40,444 nt of DNA from Chara braunii (lineage: Eukaryota > Streptophyta > Charophyceae > Charales > Characeae), in assembly GCA_003427395.1 (NCBI GenBank), contig BFEA01000675.1:221201-261644 (forward strand), given 5' to 3'. This document shows, in pieces, positions 18,141-28,869 of this stretch. Numbering within the stretch: position 1 is the stretch's first letter; each line of letters starts with the position of its first letter. The position numbers and the translations under genes are program-made. A model generated the notes under the pieces. That model ran no database searches. It saw only the letters and a list, made by a program, of their open reading frames with translations, and was not told the origin of the DNA.

Positions 18141-19715
18141 TCATTGATTCTGACCTCCCTTGTTGGCCATTACGGCAGTAATGTCACCCTTCCTAGAATC
18201 ACTGCCGCCTCCGCCTCCCTCAGACTCATCGAGGGGTAACTTTTCTACGGTATCATCATCAAAAACTACAAGCATATGGTCCTTGCGTTTTTGTCGCCAA
18301 AGGACCCGCTTACCGTATCCACCAACCAGTCCCGACTTTACCACCGAAGCGTACGTACCTTTCACTTGAGCGGTCATCTACTCTCGTTGGAGAGCGAGAT
18401 CGCGAAACTGCCGATAGTTATATTTTCCAGACTTGGCTTCTGCCACGAGCTGTCCGCGAATGGGTTCGGGCAGTGCATGTGAGTATATGTAGAGGACCTG
18501 GTTGTCCTACAAGTTCAACCCGGGTACTTGCAAAAGACGTTCAACCTCACGCAACAAAGCATCAACAGAAGTCCAACGTTTCTAGCCGACTGTGGTGAGT
18601 TCGTCGAAGGCCTTATCGGTCGTTATCTTGTCAAGAAACCTCTCTTTCATCTTTTGGAGAAATTGCTTGAGGTTCAGGGTCTTAGCCAACCCACTCACCG
18701 ATATCCTCGAAACTAGCAACATTGGCCTCGAACAACACCCATTCCTTGGCCACTCCTAGACAAGGCATGGAAAAAGCGACCTGACTCTCGGGCTCAACAG
18801 GCGTGGTCCCGACATAAGTCTGGATTTCCACAATCCACAACAATAGATTCTCATCTTTCTTGTTATTATATGTAAACGGTAATTTCATTTTCACTTTCTC
18901 CTTCTTCAGTTTTTCTGCCTCCTTGGCCGGTTCTTCTTTCTTGGTGGGTGCTTCCTTCTTTTCGACTGGTCTCTCAGGTTCTTTCTTAAATCCTTCGGGT
19001 TTCTCTGGCGTAACTCGCGGCATCGCATCCTTCATTAATTTCTCTTCAGGTTTTTTCTTCACTAACTCCCCCCGATCTCCTCCTCAACTTCAACCTTGTC
19101 TTTCCCTTTCAGGAGTTACTGTCTCCAATGAGACAATGTTGCTATCAATTTTCCTCTCGAGATGAACAAGGTAGATCATTATAGATTGAAGAAGGGATGC
19201 AAACTCATTATCTCTGTCTTCGTAGTGAAACTTTTGTCTTAGTTCCTCCATTGCCCTTTCTTCTTCTTCTTCTTGTTCCTTTTGTCTCCGGAATTCTTCA
19301 ATCTTTCTCCTTTTTTCCCTCGGTGTTTTCTCTAATTGCCTGACATTCTCCTTCATTATCTCCACAGACAATTGCAGTTCTACTTTCTTTGCTTTCTCCT
19401 CTTCTTTTCTCCTTTTAATTTCCTGTTCCATCTTGTCCACATTCTCGGCGACATACCGGTCAAGGGTCATTCACCCTTGCTTTATGAGGTCCTCGACCTT
19501 CTTACCGGTCTCCATCATTTGAACGACTGTCTCTGCGGCTTTCAATTCATCTTTTGCGGCACGCAGATTGAATTGGCTGTGAATCAGCTGTTCAATTTCT
19601 GAACCGACGTCGTGTACCTCACCGAGAAACTGGTGGAGAAAGCCGATCAAAGTCTGCCTTCCAGTTTCAATTTGACCACGGGTCTTCAGTTCCCCCCCTT
19701 CTTCATCAGCGTAGA
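18141..19715 (-). pseudogene. Gag remnants of element 2
   Basis: Minus-strand frames in order. From about 19715 comes an N-terminal segment (GRQTLIGFLHQFLGEVHDV, ELKAAETVVQMMETG). After TGA near 19471, 19090-19470 is a strongly charged coiled coil (MEQEIKRRKEEEKAKK, RRKIEEFRRQKEQEEEEER). 18682-19062 is a K/E/P-rich linker and a capsid-like start (MKLPFTYNNKKDENLLLWI), comparable with KFPDSYSGKREENFDNW of element 1. 18141-18377 is the tail (GTYASVVKSGLVGGYG). The first pieces share one frame and the last is shifted. Confidence 0.85.
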
Positions 19716-20764
19716 CAGTTAGAGGGATAGGAAAAAAGAAGAGCGGTATGAACCGTGTGAGAATAGAGGCACAAGTATTTCCAAAGGTAAGTCATTTCCC
19801 GCAGCGTGTAGATGCCACACAATAAATAAAATTAAAAGACAAAAATAAATTCCACAGCACACGCAACTCCTACAACAAGAATTAATTAGGGCAGATACAA
19901 AGAAACAGGTTCTCAATCGATTTCCTAATCTAACTTTGTTGTCTGTTTTCTGTGTGATGACGTCCTACAGTAATGTACAGGTACCGCAGCCACGACCAGT
20001 TTGATCAAGACAACAACACACTCGTAAGTATACACAACAACCACAGAACAACCAACAGGTAAGTATGTCAGCCAACACAACAACACAATCAATGGTTAGC
20101 TTCCTCCCTATACGGCTGTACCATCTGCAGAAGCAGTGCAACCAAATACAAGGCCAGCACTTGACACTACAGCAAATCGTGAAGCCGTACCGTCCACCGG
20201 CAAGCAAGTGCACAATCAACACTTCACCCTCAGCAGCGTGTTATGCATGCCACATGTCACCCCTGGAATGCCAACACAGCAGCTCAAAAAGAGTCTGCCA
20301 CGTCAGCACGCCAAGCACCTGGACGGTCTACTAAGGGGATGCCACGCCAGCAGTGCATGTCTGCACACACACAACACTGGTATGCCACATCAGCCCAGCG
20401 CATCAACAGCAGGTATTCACAACACAGGTATGTGCCACGTCAGACCATGTCCTGCCACAATGCCACATCAGCATTCCATGTCATGCCACATAGGCAGTGC
20501 GCCACATCAGCGGTCCTGTTTTCCTCTTTGGACCAGTGCCACATCAGCCTATTGCTAACGAAGCTCTTATCGGTATCTTGAAGTCTTCAATGCAGCCACG
20601 TCATCATCTTCAAGAGAGGCTGCACGCATGTGCAGTACTCGATGTAAAGACTTCCGGTATAGACCGCAAGCGTTAATAAACACGTTTTGTTATGCACATG
20701 CGGCACCTCCCACTTACCTGGGCGCCACGTCAGCACCTGACAGCAGATTGTGATGAAGGAGTAT
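19716..20764 (-). other. 5' leader of element 2
   Basis: Non-coding region between the primer-binding site and gag on the minus strand. Its LTR-proximal part (20245-20760) is full of GCCACGTCA/GCCACATCA motifs continuing from the LTR. No gene was recognised; frames across it are compositionally driven by this repeat. Confidence 0.6.
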
Positions 20765-21440
20765 GCTGTGGTACCAAATTGTAATGAACCCAGTCTGGAA
20801 GATACTCATCAGACGTCAAACCACAAGTAGTTTCAGATCTGCACAAAGTCTCCAGTTAAGTGATATCTGAAACAGTATCTCGTTACCAATAGACGAAGAG
20901 AGTGGAGGGAGGATAGACAAGGGAGAAGGTGGAAGAACTAATCAAAGACCACACGATAATAGCCCAACCAATCCCTCTCCTTCTCCGGGCTTCTTCTCCC
21001 TCCACGTCATCAATCAATAATAGTAACAAGTCTGATAAGTTCTGATCACACAGAAGGGCCAGGTGACACTGTTATCTCGTAAAGACCATGAAGACAACAG
21101 CAGAATATAGTAACAACGTCAACCTCAGGTGAGTACCCGATCCCACTCATCCACAGATCCCAATCTCCCTCCTTGTCGCAACCCGTCACCTCGTGTAGAC
21201 AGCGTGGCCAATGCCACGTCAGCAGAAACAGGTGGCATGCGCCACATCATCAATGGAGACGGGCAGCGCCACATCAGCAATGCAACATAGATGGATGGCA
21301 GCGCCACATCAGCATCGCAATGTAGACAGGTGACAGCGCCGCATTAGCAATGTAGACCAATAGCCTGCACCACATCAGCAATGTCGACAAGTTGCCTGCG
21401 CCACATCAGCCTTGAAGACAGGTGGCAGCGCCACATCAGC
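20298..21440. repeat. Array of GCCAC(G/A)TCA motifs across LTR and leader
   Basis: By eye 14 exact GCCAC[AG]TCA copies, mostly followed by GC, plus near variants, spread over 1.1 kb of the element 2 leader and LTR. The reverse complement TGACGTGGC is an ACGT-core bZIP-type site. The CACATC versions are what C-to-T decay of CG on the opposite strand would produce. The left LTR pieces carry the same motif (for example near 8313 and 8355). Confidence 0.8.
20765..20776 (-). other. Primer-binding site of element 2 (initiator Met tRNA type)
   Basis: The minus strand reads TGGTACCACAGC, matching 10 of 12 bases of the plant initiator-Met primer site TGGTATCAGAGC. It lies 3 nt inside the internal edge of the right LTR (20780), the usual position for a Ty3/Gypsy element. 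It fixes the element orientation as minus. Confidence 0.85.
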
Positions 21441-21959
21441 AATGTCTAGCGCACAACACAGAAAGCGCCACCCTGCCCGCGTCGTCGTCCACAGTGCCTG
21501 CGCACAGCCAGCGTCTCGCCAGCGTCGTGCCAGCGTCAATGCAGCGCCTGGTCAAAGTCGAGCCAGCGTCCAAGAAGCATAGCAAGATTGAATATTGACC
21601 ACCTCGAGACCAGTCCATTTGTAGTGTTTGACGAAGCTGTCTGGCCTCGGGTCCCCTCCTGACAGTCGTTCAGATTGACTCACAGCCGAGGGCCTGGATT
21701 GTGTACAGTTGCAGACTTCCCCTTGGGCCTGATGCTGTCTGGGTACCTGCATACAAACAAATGTGTGCGTCTGACCGGCGGCCTGGGCTGGGTACACTTT
21801 GAATTTAACTGTTGGGGTCTCCAACAGTTGACTTAGTCAACTGTATCTCGTCCAGGCCCTGAATCTTTATGTGGGGTTTATTTTCCCCTTTGGCCTGGGT
21901 CTGAGTGCGGCCGGGAGGCCCTCAGACTTTCTACGAGGCATACAGCATGGGTTGTTGCA
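20780..21959 (-). repeat. Right (5') LTR of element 2, 1180 bp
   Basis: Starts TGTAATGAACCCAG and ends GGGTTGTTGCA on the plus strand. Colinear with the two left LTR pieces. Flanked outside by GCTT (21960-21963), which is also found just before the left LTR. Includes part of the GCCAC(G/A)TCA array. This copy is uninterrupted. Confidence 0.93.
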
Positions 21960-21963
21960 GCTT

Positions 21964-24108
21964 GCAGAGCCCTGTACCGCAGCTCTAAAATGTTATACCT
22001 AACTAGACAAAAACATTGCCTTTAATTATTAGGTTGTAGCAAAAAGAGGATGGATTCAGGTTTTGATCGAAGTTATGAGGATCGAGTAAAGACTCGAAGA
22101 GGGGAGGCAAGCAGCAAGCAAGATGAGGAGGTGTGTGCAAGGAGGGAGCAAAGAAGGATGAAAAAGCTGCCCATGATGACGACCTATTGAGTCTCCACCG
22201 CATTTGGAAAATTAGCAAAGCGAATATTAGGTACACTTCAAACTACAACGTGGGTTTGTGTACTGGCATGCTTTGTCATGTTAATCAGCCTCAGGTTAAC
22301 CATCACAGCTCTTTGGGAGTTACTGACCTTGTATGAGCCGGGCAGTGCATGGTCAAGACAGAATAGGGTTGTAGTTGTTCACCGGAAAGCACTTAAACAA
22401 GTCCAAATGAGACCAAGACAGAAAACAGACGAAAGTGCCTTGGATTTCACCAACATCTATCCCTATCCCATCCACAGGCCCGGGGTCAAATCACTCGAAT
22501 CCCAACCGGGGCAAATCACTCAAATCCCTATCTGGGACCACATCCCTGTCCAAACCCCTTACCACCAGTACGTTTCCCAGCTAGAAAATCAAAGTCTTGG
22601 CGTGCATGCCACCGCGATTCTTGGGAAGTACCGGGACACTGTTTCGCTGGACATCCATCCCAGGCAAAATGGGCCTTGCATGAGACCCGTTTTGCCTCTA
22701 TGGATGTGCCACGAAACGGCGCCCCTGTACATCCCGAAAGTCACGGCAGCATGCATGCTGAGACTTTGGTTTTCTAGCTCGGAAATGTACTGGTGATTTA
22801 AAGTAAAATCGTTGCCACTCTTTGAAGTGCATATCTGGAAAGGTGGGTGGCTCAGTTAAGACGCTTACCCTACTGTCTTCTCAAAGTCGATGCATTGAAT
22901 GCATCCCCATCATCACTGTACGAAATCACACAGATTCCTCCTATACATTCATGATCCGGGTACCTCGTGCTCAGGCGAGGATGGTAGTCAGGGGACGGGG
23001 CGAAGGGGTTGGGAGGGGGGGAGGGGGATTTATTCTGTGAACATCACTTACCAAGAGGATACAGTCCAAAGCCATACTCGTCCATGCTCATCATCCCATA
23101 TGCTGCCAGCTCATTTATGCTCTGCATGCAGATCACTGATTTTCAATGTTTCGTCAATACAGCCACTACAGTGCCGTCCGTCACTCGATTCACATCGCTT
23201 CGCTTCCTCATGAGAATGACAGTGCTTGCAAAAACAATCGAAATCTATTTCAATTTAAGGGGGAGGTAGCAGTATGTGGTTATCCTTCATCAGATTCCAG
23301 TCCTCCACCTGCAGCCTCTGTCCAGAAGACCCCATTTCCCTCCTTAGGCTGCAGGATGAGCAGTGCCAGGGTTGAACTGCTAGTACATGGCCCCAGCCTT
23401 GTGGAGAAACTGTTCGTCACCAACTCCGAAAAAGTCAGGAGCGGCGCACTGTTGATAAATTTCACCAATGGCAAGCGTCACATTTCGGGCCTCCGAAATT
23501 CGTGGTGAGGGGCCCGCAGCCAGCGTATGGCCGCAGTTTCAGAGGTCATGTACTGGTGGTTTAATGAGGAGGTTCATCCTGATGGATGGAAAAGTAGTCC
23601 GAGGACCAAAAGTTGTGCAATTTCACCTCATAGACAAACATAAGGACACCTCAAGTCCACAGGGGGTTGTCATTGTCAAAAACCTCCAAAGCCTGTCCTG
23701 ATCTGTCTAACCTGGAGCTGGAGTTGTCATTGTCAGTGCTCTGTCAGTGCTAAGTCATTTCCAGTAGGGGAGAGCTCCTGATGATGATAGGGGTATGGTA
23801 ATCATCATTTTCTTTTTTTTTTTCTTCAAAGAGTTTAGGGTCTTTAGGCCCTTTAGTGGTGTGAGCAGGCAAGTTTCAGAAAAAAAGAGTTTTGTCAGTT
23901 AGTGACTGTAGTCCCGGACACAAGAAGAATCATGTACAATCTGGGTACAGCAGGACAACTAGGCGGACCGCAGTAGAAGACAACAGCAAGGCTTGCACGA
24001 ACAGACGAGGACTAGGGATATCGGAGAGGGCGACAGCTGGGGTAGACCCTAGCTGAGAGGACTTGTACAAAGGCAAGCTGACAGCCTATTTCCACGAAGA
24101 TGGAGCAA
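21964..24108. other. Unassigned 2.1-kb stretch
   Basis: No recognisable gene. Open frames of up to 172 codons (22278-22796, 23146-23508) lack known motifs, and both strands are similarly open, so I do not call them. At 22847-22868 GGTGGCTCAGTTAAGACGC resembles a tRNA D-arm/A-box, but the rest of a tRNA is not convincing. A G-rich run lies at 22990-23030 and a T run at 23811-23824. Confidence 0.5.
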
Positions 24109-24239
24109 TCAATGCTGCTCAGGGTTCGTTCGGCCAGACGGAAGGAGGCATATCATGCGTGTGTTCTCTGGACTTGCCGGTGGAAAAGGAATCGGACTGA
24201 TACTCCCCAGAATGGATATGGAGCCAGTACCATAAGACC
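24109..24239 (-). pseudogene. Exon-like segment, copy A of an unknown paralogous pair
   Basis: On the minus strand a GCAAAACAG acceptor-like site (24240-24242 reads CAG) precedes an open frame. It encodes GSISILGSISPIPFPPAS and ends at a stop at 24109-24111. The 57 bp at 24171-24227 match 37482-37538 in inverted orientation at 51 of 57 positions. Differences are three synonymous and three conservative changes, while the flanks do not match. That pattern fits conserved coding sequence bounded by introns. The protein is unknown to me. Either a host gene fragment or a domesticated repeat is possible. Confidence 0.45.
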
Positions 24240-24733
24240 CTGTTTTGCACCAAAAATAATAAAAACAAATGACTGTAGTAAGTGCAGTGACTGTCTTTCT
24301 TCTTTTCTTTCGGTTGTTGGTTGTATTAATTAAATAGTAAAACGCGAAATGCAATTTAAATCATTAATGCATAATTTTCTTTTGAATACATTGCAAAGTT
24401 ATGTACTTAAACTGTCTCCCCTAGACTATCTTACATGCCCGACCCAGTGCCGCAGGACATTGACACAGCAATACAAGGAAGCTCAGCTGCAAAACAAATT
24501 CACAATTCAGAAGGACAAAAACGGTTTGAACCAAGGTTCAGTTAAACAGTGCTTGAACCAGGCCATCTTCGCAACGAGTCACTAAGAAACAAATAGGCAA
24601 ATGAGGGGCAAAGTGCTGAAAAATGGAGTGCCAGGCAGGGAAGCAAAATCTTTGCGACATGTTTGCGTAAGAATGTCGGGAAGCAAAACGAAGTCCAGGG
24701 GACTCCGACACTAAATTTGTGTAAAGCTTGCTT

Positions 24734-24843
24734 CCATCTTTTGAACCCCCAGTCATTCTCTTTGTATCGTTGACCAAACGGTTACCCAACTACAGAAATT
24801 ATAAGATACCATCTTTTGAAACCCCAGTCATTTTCCTTGTATC
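24734..24843. repeat. Short tandem duplication
   Basis: A 35-bp segment beginning CCATCTTTTGAA is present at 24734-24768 and 24809-24843 with a few differences, at 75-bp period. It makes the open frames over it look repetitive on both strands. No function is seen. Confidence 0.75.
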
Positions 24844-25039
24844 TAGAGCAGACATTGACCCAAATACAGCCATAATGACCTGCCGTTTCGCTCGGGTGAA
24901 GACGGCAGTACCAACGGCTTTGTCTCCAAGATATCCCATGGGCCTGTCTCCAAATACCGAAGGAGCAACCGCCGGCTCCTAACACGGATACTACTCTGAA
25001 TGGTATGCCTCTTGTCATGGGCCAATGTGAATACCTCCC

Positions 25040-25113
25040 GGGGAAAACAGGATTTGAACCGCGCGACTTCTGGGGTGACAGACCAGCACTCTAACCAACC
25101 AAGCTGTTTTCCC
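25040..25113 (-). tRNA. tRNA-Asp(GUC)-like sequence, probably degenerate
   Basis: The minus strand begins GGGAAAA and ends TTTTCCC, a perfect 7-bp acceptor stem. The D-arm GCTTGGTTGGTTAGAGT pairs plausibly. The anticodon loop CTGTCAC carries GTC (25077-25079) on a stem pairing at 4 of 5 positions. GGTTCAAATCC matches the B-box. The T-stem is poor, and the complementarity extends to 10 bp (GGGAAAACAG/CTGTTTTCCC), so the fold is distorted. No CCA is encoded, as expected for a nuclear gene. It may be a tRNA-derived retroposon head or a pseudogene rather than a working gene. Confidence 0.5.
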
Positions 25114-25438
25114 ATCTGGGTTATAACGGACTTGAGCCAGACATCCTGCACAGTGCTCACCTATTCTCTTTTTTTTTTTTCCTTTTCTTTTCTAACTTGC
25201 CTTTACAATGTTTACATTAACATATAATAAAAGCTGGAAACTGGATCTGGAGTCCCTTACATCAGATACACACGCAATGCCTCGCTTCATAGTGCTCACC
25301 CATTCTCAATTTAGTTATACTCACCTTTCAGCTTCTTCTCCATCTGCTCTGGTGCAAGATGAGCTTCCATGTTGTACAGCCGCGGATTCTGCACAATCAA
25401 TCAAAGAAATCGGACTAATACGTCAATTGCCTGGGTGT
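25114..25438. other. Spacer, no gene seen
   Basis: Contains a T-rich run (25170-25195) and AT-rich sequence. No coding or RNA signal was recognised. Confidence 0.4.
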
Positions 25439-25935
25439 CAGCAAAATGGTACGCACCTGCAATTGCCAATCAATGAATAACAAGTTGAGTGAAGAAACCC
25501 TGTTTAGTACAGTAACTGTGCAATGGAACTTAAAATCTGACTGGGGAAGAGATAAGACTCCATAAAAGAGAGAATCGCAAAGGTCATTCAACTGTCAGTG
25601 ATTCAAGAAATAGATGAACATACATGAAGCCTGTGCAACATAACAACGAATATCAGCAAAATGGTACACACCTGCAATTGCTAATCAACGAATAACAAGC
25701 TGACTTAGCTGAGCGAGAAACCCTGTTGAGTACAGTAAATGTGCGAGCGAACTCACAAACTGGGGAAGGGGTAAAAGAGAAAACCGCAAACGTATGTTGG
25801 AGTCTTACTTTAACTCGTAAACGTGCGAGCAAACTCACAAACCAGGGAAGAGGTAAAAGAGAAAACCGCAAAGGTTGTTCTAACTGTTAGTGATTCAAAC
25901 TGAATGAAATAGATGAACATACATGCAGCCCGTGC
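25439..25935. repeat. Direct duplication of about 215-280 bp
   Basis: Copy 1 (25439-25653) and copy 2 (25654-25935) both start CAGCAAAATGGTAC and end with ATAGATGAACATACATG. Copy 2 is longer because a segment with AACTCACAAAC and AAAGAGAAAACCGCAAA is itself repeated (about 25741-25790 and 25821-25874). No coding role is apparent. Confidence 0.85.
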
Positions 25936-26931
25936 AGGGCATTACACATCACGGGATGCACATTGTGTTCCAGTGCATGGGCGCACACAACGCATGCATC
26001 ATGCCCCGCTGGCCTTCTACTCAGGTAATGGGGTCTTTCCTTCTGCTGGATTTGATGAAATGGACACATCTACACCACTCCGCCATCATCTCATCCAACG
26101 TCCTTGATCGTTCCACTTTTCTTCTCCAATCACACCTATCATCCCTATCCCTCGTTGATCACCTCTCCTCCCCCCAACACGATCACACTGATCATCCCTA
26201 TCGCTTTTGCGAAGGCCGTTGATCACCTCTCCTCCCAACACTTCCGACCAGCTTTCTACTGCCAGTTTCTTCTCTGCACTGGCTATTCTCATCGTCATCC
26301 CAGTCTTTCTGTCGCTGCCCTTCCAGAGGGATCATTCTGTTTTCCCACTCATTTGTTCTTTCCATCACCTCTATCTCGACCTCCTTCAATGTCCGCACTG
26401 AGGGTCGTTGCTGTGAGATCCGGTGTATTTCTTGCTACCTTGCATGCTTCCCCAGAGATTGAGCTGGGTGCCTCAAACATTTTTATCCTTATATGCCATC
26501 TGCCCATGTTTTATACCCTTCACGTTCGGACTTTTTATTTTCCTGTAATGCTCAAGCGCCGTTTATTTTGTTGTGGCTGTGTGCGACATGTGGGAACTGG
26601 GTTCACTCAGTCGTCAAGCATGTCGAACTCACACCATAGGCTGTGTTTATTTCCTTGATCTAGTCCTCAGTTGCTCTCAATGCTCTAGAAATTCGATCAT
26701 ATGCCAGTTGTATATTCTGCTCACATCTGGACTTCAATCATCTGTGGAGCAGTCAGATCTAAAACTTTTGTATAGATAAACAGGAACTACTCAAGAGTTC
26801 AAATTGACAGTAAGTAACATGCACTCAATTTAGAGGATGATGGACAGGTGATGCAGGCAGCAAGATGAAAGGCCTAGTGACTAGGGGGAAGATGAGGGGT
26901 CTCGGGCCGCCTCTCCCCTGAGGCCCACATA
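25936..26931. other. Spacer left of element 3
   Basis: No supportable gene. A local duplication ATCATCCCTATC...GTTGATCACCTCTCC occurs at about 26138-26180 and 26193-26242 and makes a 184-codon plus-strand frame look structured. Near 26904-26974 are bulged inverted repeats, including CACATAATG/CATTATGTG (26926-26934 and 26966-26974), just before element 3 coding begins. Confidence 0.5.
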
Positions 26932-27903
26932 ATGCGCGTGTGGGTACATACTTATGTTTCCCGGTCATTATGTGAGCCCCAGGGAAGGACCCGATCCCAT
27001 GGTGGCGCCTGTTTGAGCTGCCTCCCGATCTTCTGTGATGCAACGAAGACGGACCCGATCCCATGGTGGCGCCTGTTTGAGCTGAAGTTGGACATTCACC
27101 ACGTCATCAATCCGAACCGGCACGCATACTTATACTCCCGCTCGGGAGGCGCGTTCCAGGCATGGCTGGACAACATGTTGTCCACACACAACGTCGCAGT
27201 CTCCGAGCTGCATACGAAGATCAGCTGGGCTGATCTCAAGGCAGCATGGCATAAGCGGTTCCAAATGGAGCCGCCCGAGCTTCAGGTAGCCGAGAAACTT
27301 CAACGGTTCTATCAGAACGACCTGCCAAGCACGGACTAGATCACCGAGTACCAACGCTTGGCATCCACGCCCAACTTGTCGTCGACATTCGTCGCTATCA
27401 AGCACTTCTTCATCAGGAGGAGCTGCCCGGCGTTGCAGAACACCTTGACGCAAGTTGCGGAGACGCTCACCACAAGTGAGCAGCTTTTTGATAAAGCCTC
27501 GCAGATCATCCTGACGAACATCGAGGCCAAGAATTTGGGCCATTCGTCTGCTGCCGGCCAGGGAAGAGGACAGCATCGGCCGAAAGTGGCCGTGGTCGCA
27601 ACAACTACAGCGACCAACATTCAAAATGAGGCTGCCTCTTCTGAGGAAGGAGACAGATTGGCAGCCGTCCGGGATGGTGGCCGCCCCGCCAGAGGGCGAG
27701 GACGCGGCAAACCGAACACACACACCAATTCAGCCCCCGGGGCAGGACCAGCGGCTCAAGAGCCTTGGACACATTACGGTATCTCGGAAGGTGTGTGCCG
27801 CATCCGGTCTAAGTACCAATACTGCTTGTGGTGCAACAGCGCGATGCACGGCACTGCAACGTGCCCCACACCGGTCCAAGCCAAATCCCCTTTGGGAAAG
27901 TGA
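26932..27903 (+). pseudogene. gag: Gag of element 3 with one in-frame stop
   Basis: One frame from about 26932 to TGA 27901-27903 with a single TAG at 27337-27339. The conserved Gag core includes FQAWLDNMLSTHNV, WADLKAAWHKRF and QRFYQNDLPS, then after the stop ITEYQRLAS, as in plant Ty3/Gypsy retrotransposon Gag. A CCHC knuckle CLWCNSAMHGTATC is at 27823-27864. The N-terminal part overlaps a 34-bp duplication (26987-27020 and 27051-27084), so the true start is uncertain. The first core-like residues, WWRLFELKLDIHHVI, follow the second copy. Confidence 0.85.
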
Positions 27904-28419
27904 TCACCGCTGAGAGTGATGCGGCTGCACTCTCGACGCCTTCGGAATCGGTTGCTTCGTGAGCGACCTCTCTTCATTCTGAGGCACATGCGGAAGTCGA
28001 CAGTCCTCTCTTGTATTCTTATGAGGACTATGCTGCCACGGCTCTTTCCTTCGCTGGGTTCTCAAGCTCAAGGACAAGATGTGTGTGCGGCTTCTTCTCC
28101 GTCCGACAACAACAACAATAGATCGTCTTCAAGTGGCTCTTCAAGGGATTCAACGCATGAGTTCAACATAGAGGTCTTGGACCGTTGACGTTCGAGGACT
28201 TTGCATGGCTTCCTCTCCCTTCCACAGGCTGCTTGCCGGGACCGCAATGCGCAGAACTATGCACCCATCTCCACACATACTTAGCCTTCTGTGCACCACC
28301 ATCTTCGTCGACGGATGACGAAGTTGCGGTGGGGGACATCCTTACGTATGTTACCAAGGTGGCCCGCGAGTTTCACATGCAGCGGTACAATGATAACAAC
28401 GCACCGCTCCTTTACGTCC

Positions 28420-28785
28420 GCATCCAAGTTGCAACGCTTTGCTGGATAGCGGCGCGACTCGCAATTTCATCAGCAAGTCCTTTATCCAAAGGGTCGGCCT
28501 TGGCGCACAAGTTTGAAGGAAGCCAAACCCGACGGCGATCAAGTGACGGACGGTCGGACACAACAACTCCTCGATCGCTACATTCAAGCCGTGCCGGTTT
28601 ATTTTGCACCTCATGCATGCGAACCGGTGACGTTTGACGTCTTGGACACGGACTTCAACATTATATTGGGCATGCCTTGGCTTGCAAGTGCGGATCACAC
28701 GGTTAACTTCCATCATCGGACACTTGCCGTTCGCGACGCGGTACGATGTTCCATTCCTCTTCCGCACTCCTCGATCCGGTACCAA
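28420..28785 (+). pseudogene. Aspartic protease of element 3, frameshifted
   Basis: The active-site loop ALLDSGATRNFISKSFI is readable with GAT at 28445, in frame 2. The frame meets TGA near 28514 and the rest of the domain (FDVLDTDFNIILGMPWL, about 28636-28680) is in frame 1, starting near 28513. A frameshift between the two halves prevents one continuous protease. The catalytic DSGA itself is intact. Confidence 0.85.
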
Positions 28786-28869
28786 GTTGTAACGGCCAAG
28801 TCTTTTCCGGCCACTTGTGCTTACGAGCGGACCGACGAGATAGGCCTATGTTTTCTACGAGCCGCCGCG

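Larger units (their letters stand above)
7890..21959 (-). mobile_element. Element 2: decayed minus-strand chromovirus with both LTRs
   Basis: Right LTR 20780-21959 matches two left pieces, 7890-8389 and 13693-14322, colinearly. Together these give a full left LTR interrupted by a 5.3-kb insertion. Termini are TGTAATG...TTGCA. GCTT flanks both outer ends (7886-7889 and 21960-21963), consistent with a 4-5 bp target duplication. The internal part (14323-20779) encodes, on the minus strand, Gag, protease, RT, RNase H, integrase and a chromodomain, all broken by stops and frameshifts. By eye the LTRs differ by many substitutions and several indels of about 15-35 bp, so this insertion is old. Confidence 0.93.

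Noticed and set aside
22278-22796. 172-codon open frame as a host gene
   Set aside because: No recognisable motif or splice context. The repeated CAAATCACTC phrase inflates openness.
23146-23508. 120-codon frame as an exon
   Set aside because: The opposite strand is equally open and neither product is recognised. A conserved exon is possible but nothing in the window supports it.
26104-26658. 184-codon frame
   Set aside because: Built on a local duplication and pyrimidine-rich sequence, with no domain.
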